A stretch of DNA of 64,000 bases from Hofstenia miamia. Its lineage: Eukaryota > Xenacoelomorpha > Acoela > Hofsteniidae. The DNA lies in contig CABFPE010000120.1 of assembly GCA_900660155.1 (NCBI GenBank), positions 446,082 through 510,081 on the forward strand, read 5' to 3'. The translations under genes and the position numbers were made by a program. The notes under the pieces are model-generated. The model worked only from the letters and a program-made list of their open reading frames with translations. It was not told the DNA's origin and did no database searches. Of this stretch, positions 24,470-35,739 are shown one piece after another; within the stretch, counting starts at the first letter, position 1; every line of letters begins with the position of its first letter.

Positions 24470-24559
24470 TAGAAGCATTTTACGTAACCTAATTGTATTC
24501 TATAACACAATCCAAAATGAGTTAAACTTCCATATATTCTGATTGCTTCGTGTAGTTTG

Positions 24560-24925
24560 CAAAGTTGATGGTAGTGCAAAACCATTCATTAATTTAGAAT
24601 AATATCTGCAAAACGTCTGCCAATTCTAAATAGCAAACTGCTACTCATTTTACAATACAATGCTTTGTGTAATTTTGTGACATTTCCTAAGAGAATTTTC
24701 GCAGAAATTTTTAGATAAAACAGTTATAAAAAGTATAACTGTTCACACTTGCAACTCTATCGACTACGAGCTAAATCATTTTTCTTTCTTGCACCAACAG
24801 TCTGTAAAAAGGCGTGGACAAGTCAGTATAAAGGCGTGTACTTTCTATAACACACATTTCTGCTGCTAATTTTTTCCATAAGCTTTGCTACTGGCAACAT
24901 CCTGGATACTCTAAAATATACGAAT
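24560..24925 (+). repeat. Diverged copy of the SLC17 spacer segment
   Basis: Aligns with 32690-33045 (same strand) and with 8480-8765 (reverse complement), with visible substitutions and indels. It is upstream of copy B, as its relatives are upstream of C and A. This supports an old duplication of the whole spacer-plus-transporter unit. Confidence 0.65.
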
Positions 24926-26913
24926 ATTTCTACAAATTCGAAATGTTTATATACAAATTTAATGAAAAAATGATGATGATTGTGGAGACAGAAGTTACAC
25001 ACATATAACTTTCCTAAAATTAATTAACAAATATTTTTTGTTTTCAACACAATTAAACTTCACAATTCAGTCACAAGCATTTTGATCTTATAAATGAGGA
25101 GTTGAAATAATAGAAATTCACATGCTTATGCAATTCAACAGAATATTTGGTAATGAAAACAACAAACGTTTGTGGAAATCATGCATGGGAATGATTACTT
25201 GTATTTGAAATTATCGATATCAAATTCAGGCAAAGTTCAAAAATTACATCTATATTTTGCAATTGAGACACATTTCTTATATAAATAAGGCTCAGCTCCT
25301 CTCCAAAAAAACAACATTTTACAGGTTTCTATTGAAAGTGAAAAGTTAAATTATTCTGTAAGAAGGATTAACAAAAATATTGCAATAATCAACAATTACC
25401 TCAATAAGTTACAATTTTACGTGTAGCTGTAGCTTATAGAATAAACGCATCACTGTCTGCCTTCGAAGTTCTTTAAGCATTTATAAAAATTAGCTTCAAA
25501 GTGCTGAGTAATGGGATGTGTATGTAATATTTAACTCAAGCTTTTGGTAGTGAATCCAAAAAATGTATTAAACAGAATCAATAGGGTCTTATATTAAAAA
25601 AACAAATCATAAAATTAACAATATGATGAAAACTTTACACAAGACATTCGCTTTTTCACCTTGATTTACTGTATTCGAAAATTCTATGGGATCTTAACAA
25701 TTATCTACTAACATGCTGACCTTTTCAGCATTAGGTCATAGATTCGATTCTTAGAAAAATTCTGCAGACACTGCAAAACATCCTTTGCACCATGTGTTAA
25801 CCATGAGGAACAAATACCCTGGTTGCAGCAATATTGTCAGGAAAGAAAAACATTGTTCTGGATATCCATATAGAGTACTGAGATCTAATGTTTGGTAAAA
25901 TTTTAGTCCTTGAGTATCGATGGGTTTCTATATCAATTTAGGTTTATTTTATCTTATCTTAATATATATGGAACTTGAAATATATATGTAAATTTTGGTA
26001 ATCAATAGATTTCATTATTAATACGATATCGAAGCCAGAAGTGAATACATGATTTTGACAGGTATGAACTTCAAGTGTTTTAGATTTAGTAATACAAATA
26101 CAAAGTTAATGGAATTCCCCATTTTCAAGTTTACACTATTAAAATATATTAAGAAACACCGGTATAACACTGAGTTTGTAAAAAATAGTAGAATATTTCT
26201 TTGTTTGTTCACTTTTCAAGAAAATTCAATCTTAGAACTTACATATTTATTATACACAATTTTTTCTTTGGTATTATGTTTATTCACATATTTTTTTATT
26301 CCAACTTACAATTTATTTTATTTGAATTGCTAAATATCTTGTTTTTTCTCAAAGAAGTATTAAAATTTTTAAGAACTGATTTGCTTTAAATGACCTAATA
26401 ATTGTTTTAACTTTTTTTATTTTACCTTGATATGCCATTTGAAAACATCTTAATAATGCTAAATATTATGATGAAAGTAATTATTGGCCTGCAAATATCT
26501 ATACATTTTTATACCAATATGAACAAAATAAACTTTTACGTACGAAAACTTTCTTAAAAGCAAACCTTAATTCAAACAATTTTTTCCCCTCTCTGGACAT
26601 TACAAACAAGATTTCGATTTTTAAGTTGCAATGAAATCCAAGATTAAGGCAACAGGTGTAACAAATATGCAATAAATAATGGTTTATGTCATAGATTAGA
26701 TTACTCAAAATAGAGAAATGTAAGCCCAGGCAACTACAGCAATTAAGAACTAATGAAAAATAAAATCATTGAAATATAAAATTAAATTTAGTGTTTTAAG
26801 AAGATAATTTATGTGTATTATTACTGGGAATTTTAATAAGACCTTGATCATAAATTAAGGACCATGCCATGTGATGCTCGCTAATAACTTTGTTATAATA
26901 ATTCACGGAAGTT
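24926..26913. other. Gene-free stretch upstream of copy B
   Basis: AT-rich, no supported gene. Around 25710-25860 the sequence CATGCTGACCTTTTCAGCAT, a B-box-like AGATTCGATTC and the following GCACCATGTG resemble a tRNA-derived SINE. This is suggestive only; no tail or target duplication was found. Confidence 0.35.
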
Positions 26914-27205
26914 GAAAATAACTACCTGTTAACATTTGAAAGCAACTGAAAACATAATCAAACATTTCATAAATTCGGGTTGTGAAACTGAAGAAATGTT
27001 ATCTGTTATTTTCTCGACTAATTTATTCAATTGCTCATTATGATGTTTTTTGAGGAAAAGAAGCAACGTATGCTTTTTCAAATTACACATGCATCTAATA
27101 GTTACCTCAAATGGATTATTCAAGCTTATAAAATTTCAGGTTGTATTGGCACACACTCAAATTTGCTCTCGCATTAGCATGACTATCGATTAAGAATCAT
27201 TTAAA
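26914..27205. repeat. Upstream block shared by copies A and B
   Basis: The reverse complement matches about 6600-6790 and 5760-5880 upstream of copy A, with some 10-15% difference by eye. On the minus strand both loci keep a short open frame with NKLVEKITDN. No known protein is recognised. Confidence 0.6.
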
Positions 27206-27321
27206 TTTTTGGCAATTTATATTCAACAAACATCTGAGCAAGCATGTTCAAAATTATTAAAGTGTCAATCGTGTAAATAGGAGAATGCATTACGCAATAA
27301 TTTTACAACATTGTGCATTCA

Positions 27322-28854
27322 ATGGCGGGCGATAAGTTAGAATGGCGCGTGCTCTTCACTCACCGAATGCTGCTTACAACACTGAGCGGTGTAGGGTTAT
27401 TTGCAGTCTATGCCATGAGAGTCAATTTAAGCGTTGCCATACTAGTAATGGCAAATGCCAGCAAATCTGACGATTTCCAGAACAACTCAAACATAAGCAT
27501 CGATTGCTTTCGAAGCAAACCTGAAGGTAATTTAACAAAAATATATGAATTCAACTGGAATGATAAGATGGTGTCCAACGTTCTGGCCTCATTTTTTTAC
27601 GGCTATGTGATTACACAAATTCCAGCTGGTTGGTTTGCAGACAAATATGGTGGCAGTTTTGTTTTTGGGATCGGAATATTCCTCAGTTCTGTGTTTACAA
27701 TAACCTGTCCACTTGCTGCAGACATGGGATATTATTACTTTTTAGTAAATCGAGTTTTAATTGGATTTTTTGAAGGTGGAACCTACCCTGCTCTGACNNN
27801 NNNNNNNNNNNNNNNNNNNNNNNNNNNNNNNNNNNNNNNNNNNNNNNNNNNNNNNNNNNNNNNNNNNNNNNNNNNNNNNNNNNNNNNNNNNNNNNNNNNN
27901 NNNNNNNNNNNNNNNNNNNNNNNNNNNNNNNNNNNNNNNNNNNNNNNNNNNNNNNNNNNNNNNNNNNNNNNNNNNNNNNNNNNNNNNNNNNNNNNNNNNN
28001 NNNNNNNNNNNNNNNNNNNNNNNNNNNNNNNNNNNNNNNNNNNNNNNNNNNNNNNNNNNNNNNNNNNNNNNNNNNNNNNNNNNNNNNNNNNNNNNNNNNN
28101 NNNNNNNNNNNNNNNNNNNNNNNNNNNNNNNNNNNNNNNNNNNNNNNNNNNNNNNNNNNNNNNNNNNNNNNNNNNNNNNNNNNNNNNNNNNNNNNNNNNN
28201 NNNNNNNNNNNNNNNNNNNNNNNNNNNNNNNNNNNNNNNNNNNNNNNNNNNNNNNNNNNNNNNNNNNNNNNNNNNNNNNNNNNNNNNNNNNNNNNNNNNN
28301 NNNNNNNNNNNNNNNNNNNNNNNNNNNNNNNNNNNNNNNNNNNNNNNNNNNNNNNNNNNNNNNNNNNNNNNNNNNNNNNNNNNNNNNNNNNNNNNNNNNN
28401 NNNNNNNNNNNNNNNNNNNNNNNNNNNNNNNNNNNNNNNNNNNNNNNNNNNNNNNNNNNNNNNNNNNNNNNNNNNNNNNNNNNNNNNNNNNNNNNNNNNN
28501 NNNNNNNNNNNNNNNNNNNNNNNNNNNNNNNNNNNNNNNNNNNNNNNNNNNNNNNNNNNNNNNNNNNNNNNNNNNNNNNNNNNNNNNNNNNNNNNNNNNN
28601 NNNNNNNNNNNNNNNNNNNNNNNNNNNNNNNNNNNNNNNNNNNNNNNNNNNNNNNNNCATATTTTACTAGTGAAAATGAATTTTCAATAGACAATTGGCA
28701 AAAGGTTTTCAACATGGCTGCGTTTTTCTATGCATCTTCTACAATTTGTTTCTTTGTTGCATTTCGTAATAAAGCCTTGCATTGGGCTGTTAATACGAGA
28801 GACTCATCTTTAATTGATCACTATGATTCCATAGAAACTCTTTCATCAACATAG
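27322..28854 (+). CDS. SLC17-family anion transporter, copy B (gap inside)
   Basis: Starts MAGDKLEW and ends in the same SST as copy A. The middle (27798-28657) is N. The visible parts hold helix 1 (AMRVNLSVA), QIPAGWFADKYGG and the helix-4 signature up to GGTYPAL. After the gap comes the C-terminal helix and tail. The first 75 or so codons differ from A and C at roughly ten residues (for example LFTHRMLL, ASKSDDF, KPEGN), while the rest and the 3' flank are nearly identical to A. The drawn length exceeds copy A by 69 bases, so the gap is probably about 791 bases rather than 860. Whether the hidden part is intact cannot be told. The same single-exon structure and upstream leader (GTGCATTCAATGG) are present. 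Confidence 0.85.
   Translation: MAGDKLEWRVLFTHRMLLTTLSGVGLFAVYAMRVNLSVAILVMANASKSDDFQNNSNISIDCFRSKPEGNLTKIYEFNWNDKMVSNVLASFFYGYVITQIPAGWFADKYGGSFVFGIGIFLSSVFTITCPLAADMGYYYFLVNRVLIGFFEGGTYPALXXXXXXXXXXXXXXXXXXXXXXXXXXXXXXXXXXXXXXXXXXXXXXXXXXXXXXXXXXXXXXXXXXXXXXXXXXXXXXXXXXXXXXXXXXXXXXXXXXXXXXXXXXXXXXXXXXXXXXXXXXXXXXXXXXXXXXXXXXXXXXXXXXXXXXXXXXXXXXXXXXXXXXXXXXXXXXXXXXXXXXXXXXXXXXXXXXXXXXXXXXXXXXXXXXXXXXXXXXXXXXXXXXXXXXXXXXXXXXXXXXXXXXXXXXXXXXXXXXXXXXXXXXXXXXXXXXXXXXXXXXXXXXXXYFTSENEFSIDNWQKVFNMAAFFYASSTICFFVAFRNKALHWAVNTRDSSLIDHYDSIETLSST
27798..28657. other. Assembly gap of 860 N within copy B
   Basis: A sized gap inside the coding region. Comparison with copy A predicts about 791 missing bases. 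Collapse or failure at near-identical paralogs is the likely cause. Confidence 0.97.
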
Positions 28855-30160
28855 ATTGACTTTAACTATATTGGATTTTCTAATTTTTAATGCATTTCGA
28901 CTTCTTTTCGAATTTAGTATACCGAGTGAACCAAAAGTCCTTTCACCCACAATAGCCTAATAAAATGTACAATCCAACACCCATCCAATAGCCTGACATT
29001 TCTGTGCTAAATTATTATGCATCGTTTTCTTGATAAAGCACCTAAATTTTGAAATTTTTTTTGCAAAATTTCTAATTAAATATCGTAAATGCTAATGTAG
29101 AATCACTGGGATGAATCTAGACAGAACTTTGCCTGAGGACTTAGTGTCAAAGCAGAAGATCACTGAGGTGAACATATACTAGAGCAACAGTGATTCTAGC
29201 GAACAAGAGAACACGGTTAAACTATTTCTCCATTTACAGATGCTTGGGTGTCTTATATGCAATGCATATTAACAATATTTACAAACACGAAAACAACTAG
29301 TCAACACTAAAAGCGCGTGGTCTGGCCGATAAATAACAACTACCGACTGATGTTACACTAACAGTACGTGACACCATGTAGAGTGATTGGGGTTTTTCGA
29401 AATGGATGACGATTAGCTGTAATCTCAACCAATAATAAAACTTTTCACGGCGCATCCTTATGTAATTTTTTTTCCTTGCTCAACTGCAAGTCGAGATGCT
29501 TGCCACCGAAGCTCGAACTGTAATCATGACAGTATACTTGCAATCGAAGACAGTAAGTGGTTCTATTCGAAATGCCAACCGCCATTTGAAAGAATTGTTG
29601 GAGCACATTTTGCCGAAGGAGGATATTGTGGAGAACAGTGATGACGACTATGACGCAATGTCAGAATGGATCATTGTTTAATGCATTATAAAAAATTGTT
29701 AATACCTGTCAATGGAATTGTGCAACAAGTGTATGAGGGCTCAAATGACTTGTAATTGAATAGTCTATTAGGATATAATAACAGTCATGTATTTTTCACC
29801 CTACATGGTGTCGCGTAATGTATCAACAATTCCCTTTCATTCAGTATTCTATTCTATATGGAAAACCTTTCAGTTATTGGGTACTAACTCACACTGCTGA
29901 CCCATTGAAATTTTTTATAGTTTGCGGATACAGATTGAATGCACATTGATGAATGTCAATCCATGTCCACCTTTGTAGATAACATATTTTGCCTAGCTAC
30001 TGCTAATAAACTTTTTACATCTATTGCTAATTAGTTCTGTTATGTTAATGTGAGTGTTGAACTTTGCCATAAAATTCAATTGATAAGTACTTGAAGGTGT
30101 CTACAGTAGGCATATTAAATTTTTTAAGCTTAAAATCAAAGCAAAACATCGTTATTACTT
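28855..30160. repeat. 3' flank of the SLC17 unit (copy B)
   Basis: Reverse-complement match of 1715-3070 at very high identity. A small open frame at 29496-29681 (ending MSEWIIV) is broken in the copy-A equivalent. Near 30160 the match to copy A's flank stops. Sequence equivalent to 10690 follows at once, so about 1.8 kb of LINE/hAT sequence present at the A locus is absent here. Confidence 0.8.
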
Positions 30161-30164
30161 TTAC

Positions 30165-30910
30165 TAGGTTGTAAATTAGTAAAACAGACACATTCATGTG
30201 TGCACTACGTTTCAATGAAGAAACTATATATAACAAATTTTTCATTTAAAATATCTAGGGGTTATTTCGACAGCATTTAAATTTTCATAAACAATTGGAT
30301 AACATAGTAAAAAATGGCAGATTCAATTAAAGCAATAAGTAATTTTTCTCACCTAAGTATTAATGCAAAAATTCAGCTTATTCATGCCTTAGTCTTAAGT
30401 CATCTAAATTATGTTTGCATGTTATATGCAGGAATTGACACGAGATATTTCAGAAAATTTGAAATACAATCAAACTGGGCAAGCAATATTAAATTTGGCC
30501 TGGTTTGAAGAAAAAAGCGCTCAACTTACGATGAATTAAAAGGAAGCTTTTCGAAGCCAATAATGACAATTTGTAAAACATCTTTATGTAAATTTTACAA
30601 AATTCTCAAAAAAAAATCGCTCCTTACAATTCAAAAAAATTCGTATAATTTTATCACTCAACATTTTCATAGTAAACACACCTTAGTTATAAGGCATGAA
30701 AAATCAAACAAAAAAACAAAATGCAAACATTCCATCATGTCCATCTTGGGTACGCCACTGCATTAAACGGTGAAATTTGTATTTGGGTGAATTATTGGGT
30801 CTATTTTAATTCCATTACGAGTACATGTATTTGGAATTTGGGAAATACATAATTAAGTGGCAGAGAATAATTTCAAACGTATCCAAACTTGACCCACATA
30901 TATGTATACA
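30165..30910 (+). mobile_element. LINE C-terminal remnant in the B-C spacer
   Basis: Plus-strand equivalent of 10130-10700. It reads IQLIHALVLSHLNYVCMLY and then a lysine-rich tail (30563-30766). It ends shortly before the hAT element at 30918. Confidence 0.65.
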
Positions 30911-30917
30911 TGTGCAC

Positions 30918-32600
30918 CAAGGGCGGATACAGAGAGAGGGGGGAGGGGGCCCGGACCCCTCTAAAATATGAAAAATTCATTAAAATTTCAAAAAAAAATT
31001 TATTAATACAGTCAAATGAAGTGAATAGGAACAGTTTTTTAAGTTTTCTTGAAAAATATGGTATTTGTAAAATGTATTTCATTGATCATTTCCACTTTAA
31101 TGCGTCCTAAATATCGTGAAATTTCATTTCAATAAAGATTTTATTATTTAGTTTTTGTATTAAATATTCAAATTTCTTAAAATATAATTTATAGACATGT
31201 ATATATTTACTTTTGGAAATTTATTAACTATTTAAGTTAAGATTCCTTTATTTTCTTTATGGCATTTTAATTTTAGATTAAAATTTTTAATTATTTTACT
31301 TTTAAGAATACTAATGAAATTAGATGAGCATAGCTACGGCTACCCCGTGGCACATAGGCTAATAGTAATAAGTTTATACCCAAAAGAAAAATGTAAAATA
31401 TTAAGCATAGCATGATTAAGAGTCAAAGCAAATTTATTGCAGTAAATAAATTTAACAGTATAAAAAAACTACAAACTACAAATACATATATGTATTTAAA
31501 AAAAAATAATAAAATATATATATAGTATTAGAATTTATTGTTTCTAGTGTGTGGTGAGCTCAGTGTAAAAAACCTGTAAATGTGTTTAGCATGTTTGTGT
31601 CTCCGATTGTATTTTGTCGATGTAAAAGTATGATTTTTAATTTTTTTCTAAATTTTTTGTAATTTTTTTCTATCCTTATCTCATTTTCTAAATCATTCCA
31701 AATATTAGAGGCTGCTCGGTGAAAACTAGGATAGGAAATACTGCTACAAATAAACTTATGTGATCGAGGATTTACCTTTAAGTAATTATCAAGAGAAGAA
31801 ATTGATTGTCGGCCATATTTATACTTAAATAAAATTGAAGCTGCATGGAATTGTACTTGATATAGCGAGGATAATATATTATACTTTCGTCTGTATTCAC
31901 TAACATGGTCATGCTTACGTGCAAAATATAATGTTTTTAATGCCCAATTAAAAGTTTTTGATAATAAATAGCGGCTTTTTGAATTAAAATTTATAAATAA
32001 AAATGAACAATAATGTAATTGCGATAAACAAAAGGCATGTAATAATTGAACGTGATAATAATTAAATAAAATTTTCTCCTTGTATTTAAATTCAACACCA
32101 TGCACCAAAACAAATTTGTGTGTCAAATCAAAACTCAGCACATTTTCTTTAGTTTTAGAATTCATTGATTTTAGAAAGAGCTTTACATTTTTGAATTGGT
32201 TGATTTTCTTGAATTTTATCAACATATTTACCAATATTTATTGAAATTAAGACTAAGCACACATTCATACCATGAGGTGACAATTTTGCAATTTACTTAA
32301 TCTTATACCATTGATCTATTTTGTAGTGCATAATGCAAAAACCTGCTAAAAACACAACATGCTATTACGAAAGGGTAATTTTAAATTTGAAAAAAATATG
32401 CTGGGTTTTACAAAAATTTGCCCAAATTTTATGTTTCCATTTTTGGAGTTCATGGATGTTGATGAAGACTGTACATAGTGTTGGATTTTAAAAATTGAAA
32501 ATTCAATAGTTTCCTGCCCCTCCCTAGCACCCAATTACGCTGTTAGCATTTTATTCAACATTGGGCCCCCTCTAAAAAAATTTTTCTGTATCCACCCCTG
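30918..32600. mobile_element. Non-autonomous hAT-like element, long form
   Basis: The same insertion as 8924-9977, inverted: ends CAAGGGCGGATACAG and (reverse complement) CAGGGGTGGATACAG, flanked by ATGTGCAC at 30910-30917 and 32601-32608. It is about 630 bp longer than the A version because it contains a LINE tail (next entry). Confidence 0.75.
31425..32056 (-). mobile_element. LINE C-terminal fragment inside the hAT element
   Basis: Minus-strand frame reading LLHAFCLSQLHYCSFLFIN, then KTFNWALKTLYFARKHDHV and WNDLENEIRIEKNYKKF, ending in LLHRQNTIG. This is the thumb and C-terminal part of a jockey/CR1-type LINE. It is open over more than 150 codons, so fairly young. At the A locus the same position reads straight through (TTTAATTATTAATCATGC), with TTA shared by both junctions. 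This is either an insertion with a very short target duplication or a deletion in A at a TTA microhomology. Confidence 0.7.
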
Positions 32601-32608
32601 ATGTGCAC

Positions 32609-34020
32609 GTAATTGATGTGTAGCACAAAATTGTAATTTGATTGCTTTGTGTAGTTCACGTAGATGTTCAGAGCGTGCAAGTACATTCATAATGATTTCT
32701 TTGTCATTGGAGAATATCTGCGAAACGTCTGCCAATGTAATTATTCTAACGTTCAATAGCAAACTGTTATTCATTTTCGCAATACAATGCTTTATCTAAT
32801 TATGTGACATTTCCTTAGAGAATTTTAGCAGAAATGTTTAGATAAAACAGTTACATATTACATAAAGCATAATTATTCACACTTGCAACTCTATTGATTA
32901 CTTACTAAATCATTTTTCTTTTTGCAACAACAGTCTGTAGAGTCATGGACAGGTCAGTATAAAGGCGATGTAATTTCAATAACAGCACATTTCTGCTGTT
33001 AGTTTTTTTCCAATAAGCTTTTCTACAGGCAACATCCTGGAGATAATGATAAATTTAAATTAAAAATTGAATTTTTGACATCCTCTTTCAAATAATAGCA
33101 AATTGAAGCTCTTGCACTAAGTATGGATTTAAAGTTTACAGTTTTTAGACACTGCGTAATGACTTTTATGTTGTCTTTATATTCTTCTTTCCCTAAATAG
33201 TGGCTAATAATGCATAAATCATTTCGCTTTTGGTATAAAATTTGAGCTGTGGGCCTTCGTCTTTCAGAACTATAGGTGGGATATTTTTGTTCCAAAGGGA
33301 AATTAGTCAACCTTTTCTTGTTGTCTTTTTAGTGACGAAAAGTCAAATACTTTTTTCTAATATGTTTTTGCTATTACAGAAATTTCAGATACTTTTGTTT
33401 ATTGGAGCAGCATATAGTTTTTTCGTTAACATTAAAATTTATTAGCCTACGCATTTTAAACACAAAAGAAGAAAAAGTTGGAGCTGCCTCAAATGTAAAG
33501 TGGTTTACTTGGCTAGGTTACTTAGTGCAGAATGGTTCAGCATAGGAGAGTGGGAGTAGCTGGAATGTTGTCCACCTCCACCAACTGTTTTTTATTGTTG
33601 GTGGCTTCAGGTTCGTCTAATTTTTTTAACACTTCCATACGCTCAGCTAATCTCGCAGCTTTTTAGAAGGCGAAAACGTTATTTGCCCAATCTGGTTTAC
33701 TTGGCTAGGTTCATGCACCGTGTGACCTGTGTAGTTGCATGTGGCACAAATCGTGATAACCGGATAATCACAGATGAAAACAAGATCCTTTACCGCCTTG
33801 AGCCACCTTATTCTTTCACCGACTCCGACCAAGAAAAGACCGTCTCTTGTTCCCGCCATCCATTTACTGTAACAGAGACCGTTGACGGGACAGAGTTGAA
33901 ATTGTTCCGGTGCTCCAGAGACTTTATTTTGCCAATCTACATTGTAGCAAAGCAAACTGATCCTGTGTGTCCCACTTTGCAGCAAAATTGAGCATATTTC
34001 TTTGAAATGTTTTATGAACG
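32609..34020. repeat. Spacer upstream of transporter copy C
   Basis: Reverse-complement relative of 7690-8915. On the minus strand at 33690-34000 it keeps the gene fragment with MAGTRDGLFLVGVGERIRWL (see 7482-8010). Near 34018 it joins sequence that at locus A lies about 3 kb away, next to the transporter start. Confidence 0.7.
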
Positions 34021-34124
34021 TACTAAATAGGAATAGGTAAATGACCGTACCAATAAGGGTTAAAGCGCCAATCGTGTAGCTATGAGAATGCATTGCGCAA
34101 GAATTTTAAAACAATGTGCATTCA

Positions 34125-35582
34125 ATGGCAGACGATAAGTTAGAATGGCGAGTGTTTTTCACGCACCGAATACTGCTTACAACACTGAGCGGTGTAGGGG
34201 TATTAGCAGTCTATGCCATGAGAGTCAATTTAAGTGTTGCCATACTAGTAATGGCAAATGCCAACAAAGAAGAGGATGTCCAGAACAACTCAAACATAAG
34301 CATCGATTGCTTTCGAAGCAAACTTGAAGGTAATTTAACAAAAATATATCAATTTAACTGGAATGATAAGATGGTGTCCAACGTTCTGGCTTCATTTTTT
34401 TACGGCTATGTGATTACACAAATTCCAGCTGGTTGGTTTGCAGACAAATATGGTGGCAGTTTTGTTTTTGGGATCGGAATATTTCTCAGTTCTGTGTTTA
34501 CAATAACCTGTCCACTTGCTGCAGACATGGGATATTATTACTTTTTAGTAAATCGAGTTTTAATTGGATTTTTTGAAGGTGGAACCTACCCTGCTCTGAC
34601 AGCGCTTATCTGTAAATGGTCACCAAATTTTGAGCAGACGTTTACGCTAAATTACGCGTATTCTTTTTCTCAAATGGGTATAATTGCAGGAATACCTGCC
34701 TCTGCTTTCCTTTGAGAGCTTTCATTTCTGAGAGGGTGGCCTTTGGCGTTCTACATCTGGGGAGCTTTTGGAGTAGTTCGGTTTGGTTTTTGGCTAGCCA
34801 TTGGCAAAGATTCCCCTGAAAAAAGCCCATTCGTAAGCCAAAAGGAGGCAGACTTAATAATTAGAACGAGAAATTCTCCAAAAGAAAGCGTAGATGTTCC
34901 ATGGCTCAAGGTAATCTGCAATCCATATTTATTACTGTTCTACTACTGTAATTTTGGGTTTTCCTACAATGTATATTTATATGTCACTTGCTTGCCGTTA
35001 TATATCAACAAAGTACTTGGACTGGAGTTAATGGGAGATAGTTTTCTTAGTGTTCTTCCATTTATAGGCTTTGTTGTAATGTATCTAATGAATAGTTATC
35101 TTACAGATTACATTCGATCTCATGGAATCCTTTCCACTCTCTTTACAAGAAGACTAATATATGTTGTAGGGAGCATTGTTTCTACCGCATGTATGGTTAG
35201 TATTGGATATGCCGGTTGTGATTGGCAAATAGTCATTGCTCTTCTCACCATTGGATTAAGTTTCAGTTCTTTAATCTTTGCACAACTAGGCCCTGCTTTG
35301 GTGGAAACTGCACCCAATTTCATAGGGTTAATTTACTCTATTGGCAACACGTTTTCCAACTTGGCAGGCATCGTGGCTCCGGCTACAGTGACATATTTTA
35401 CTAGTGAAAATGAATTTTCAATAGACAATTGGCAAAAGGTTTTTAACATGGCTGCGTTTTTCTATGCATCTTCTACAATTTGTTTCTTTGTTGCATTTCG
35501 TAATAAACCCTTGCATTGGGCGGTTAATACGAGAGACTCATCTTTAATTGATCAATATGATTCCATAGAAACTCTTTCATAA
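34125..35582 (+). pseudogene. SLC17-family transporter, copy C, one in-frame TGA
   Basis: Colinear with copy A from MADDKLEW to the tail, with no frameshift. Codon 197, TGC (Cys) in copy A's AFLCKLSFLRGW, is TGA here (34713-34715), after about five helices. About a dozen other residues differ (EEDVQNN, IIAGIPA, VVRFGFW, NVYLYVTC, NKPLHW), and the frame stops two codons early at LS. All family motifs are present: AMRVNLSVA, QIPAGWFADKYGG, RVLIGFFEGGTYPA. With a single lesion and otherwise conserved coding sequence it has lost function only recently, if at all. An assembly error or readthrough is possible. The spacer with the gene fragment sits 120 bp upstream. Confidence 0.85.
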
Positions 35583-35739
35583 ACATAGATTGACTAACTA
35601 TTATGTTGGATTTTGTAATTTTTAATGTATTTTGGACAATTTTAATGCTTTTGACTTCTTTTCATACTTAATATCAATGCATAAGTTGATAATTAATGAG
35701 AATTTTGTATTTTACAGCCCAATAAAAGTAACTACGGTG

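Noticed and set aside
25715-25860. tRNA gene or tRNA-derived SINE
   Set aside because: Only a weak B-box-like stretch is present. There is no cloverleaf, A box, tail or target duplication.
30045-30245. Minus-strand 66-codon frame
   Set aside because: It reads across the junction between the copy-B flank and the spacer. Its protein-like part is the shared LINE remnant.
34713-34715. Selenocysteine codon in copy C
   Set aside because: SLC17 proteins are not known as selenoproteins and I see no SECIS-like core downstream. A nonsense change is the simpler reading, though it remains listed as something to check.
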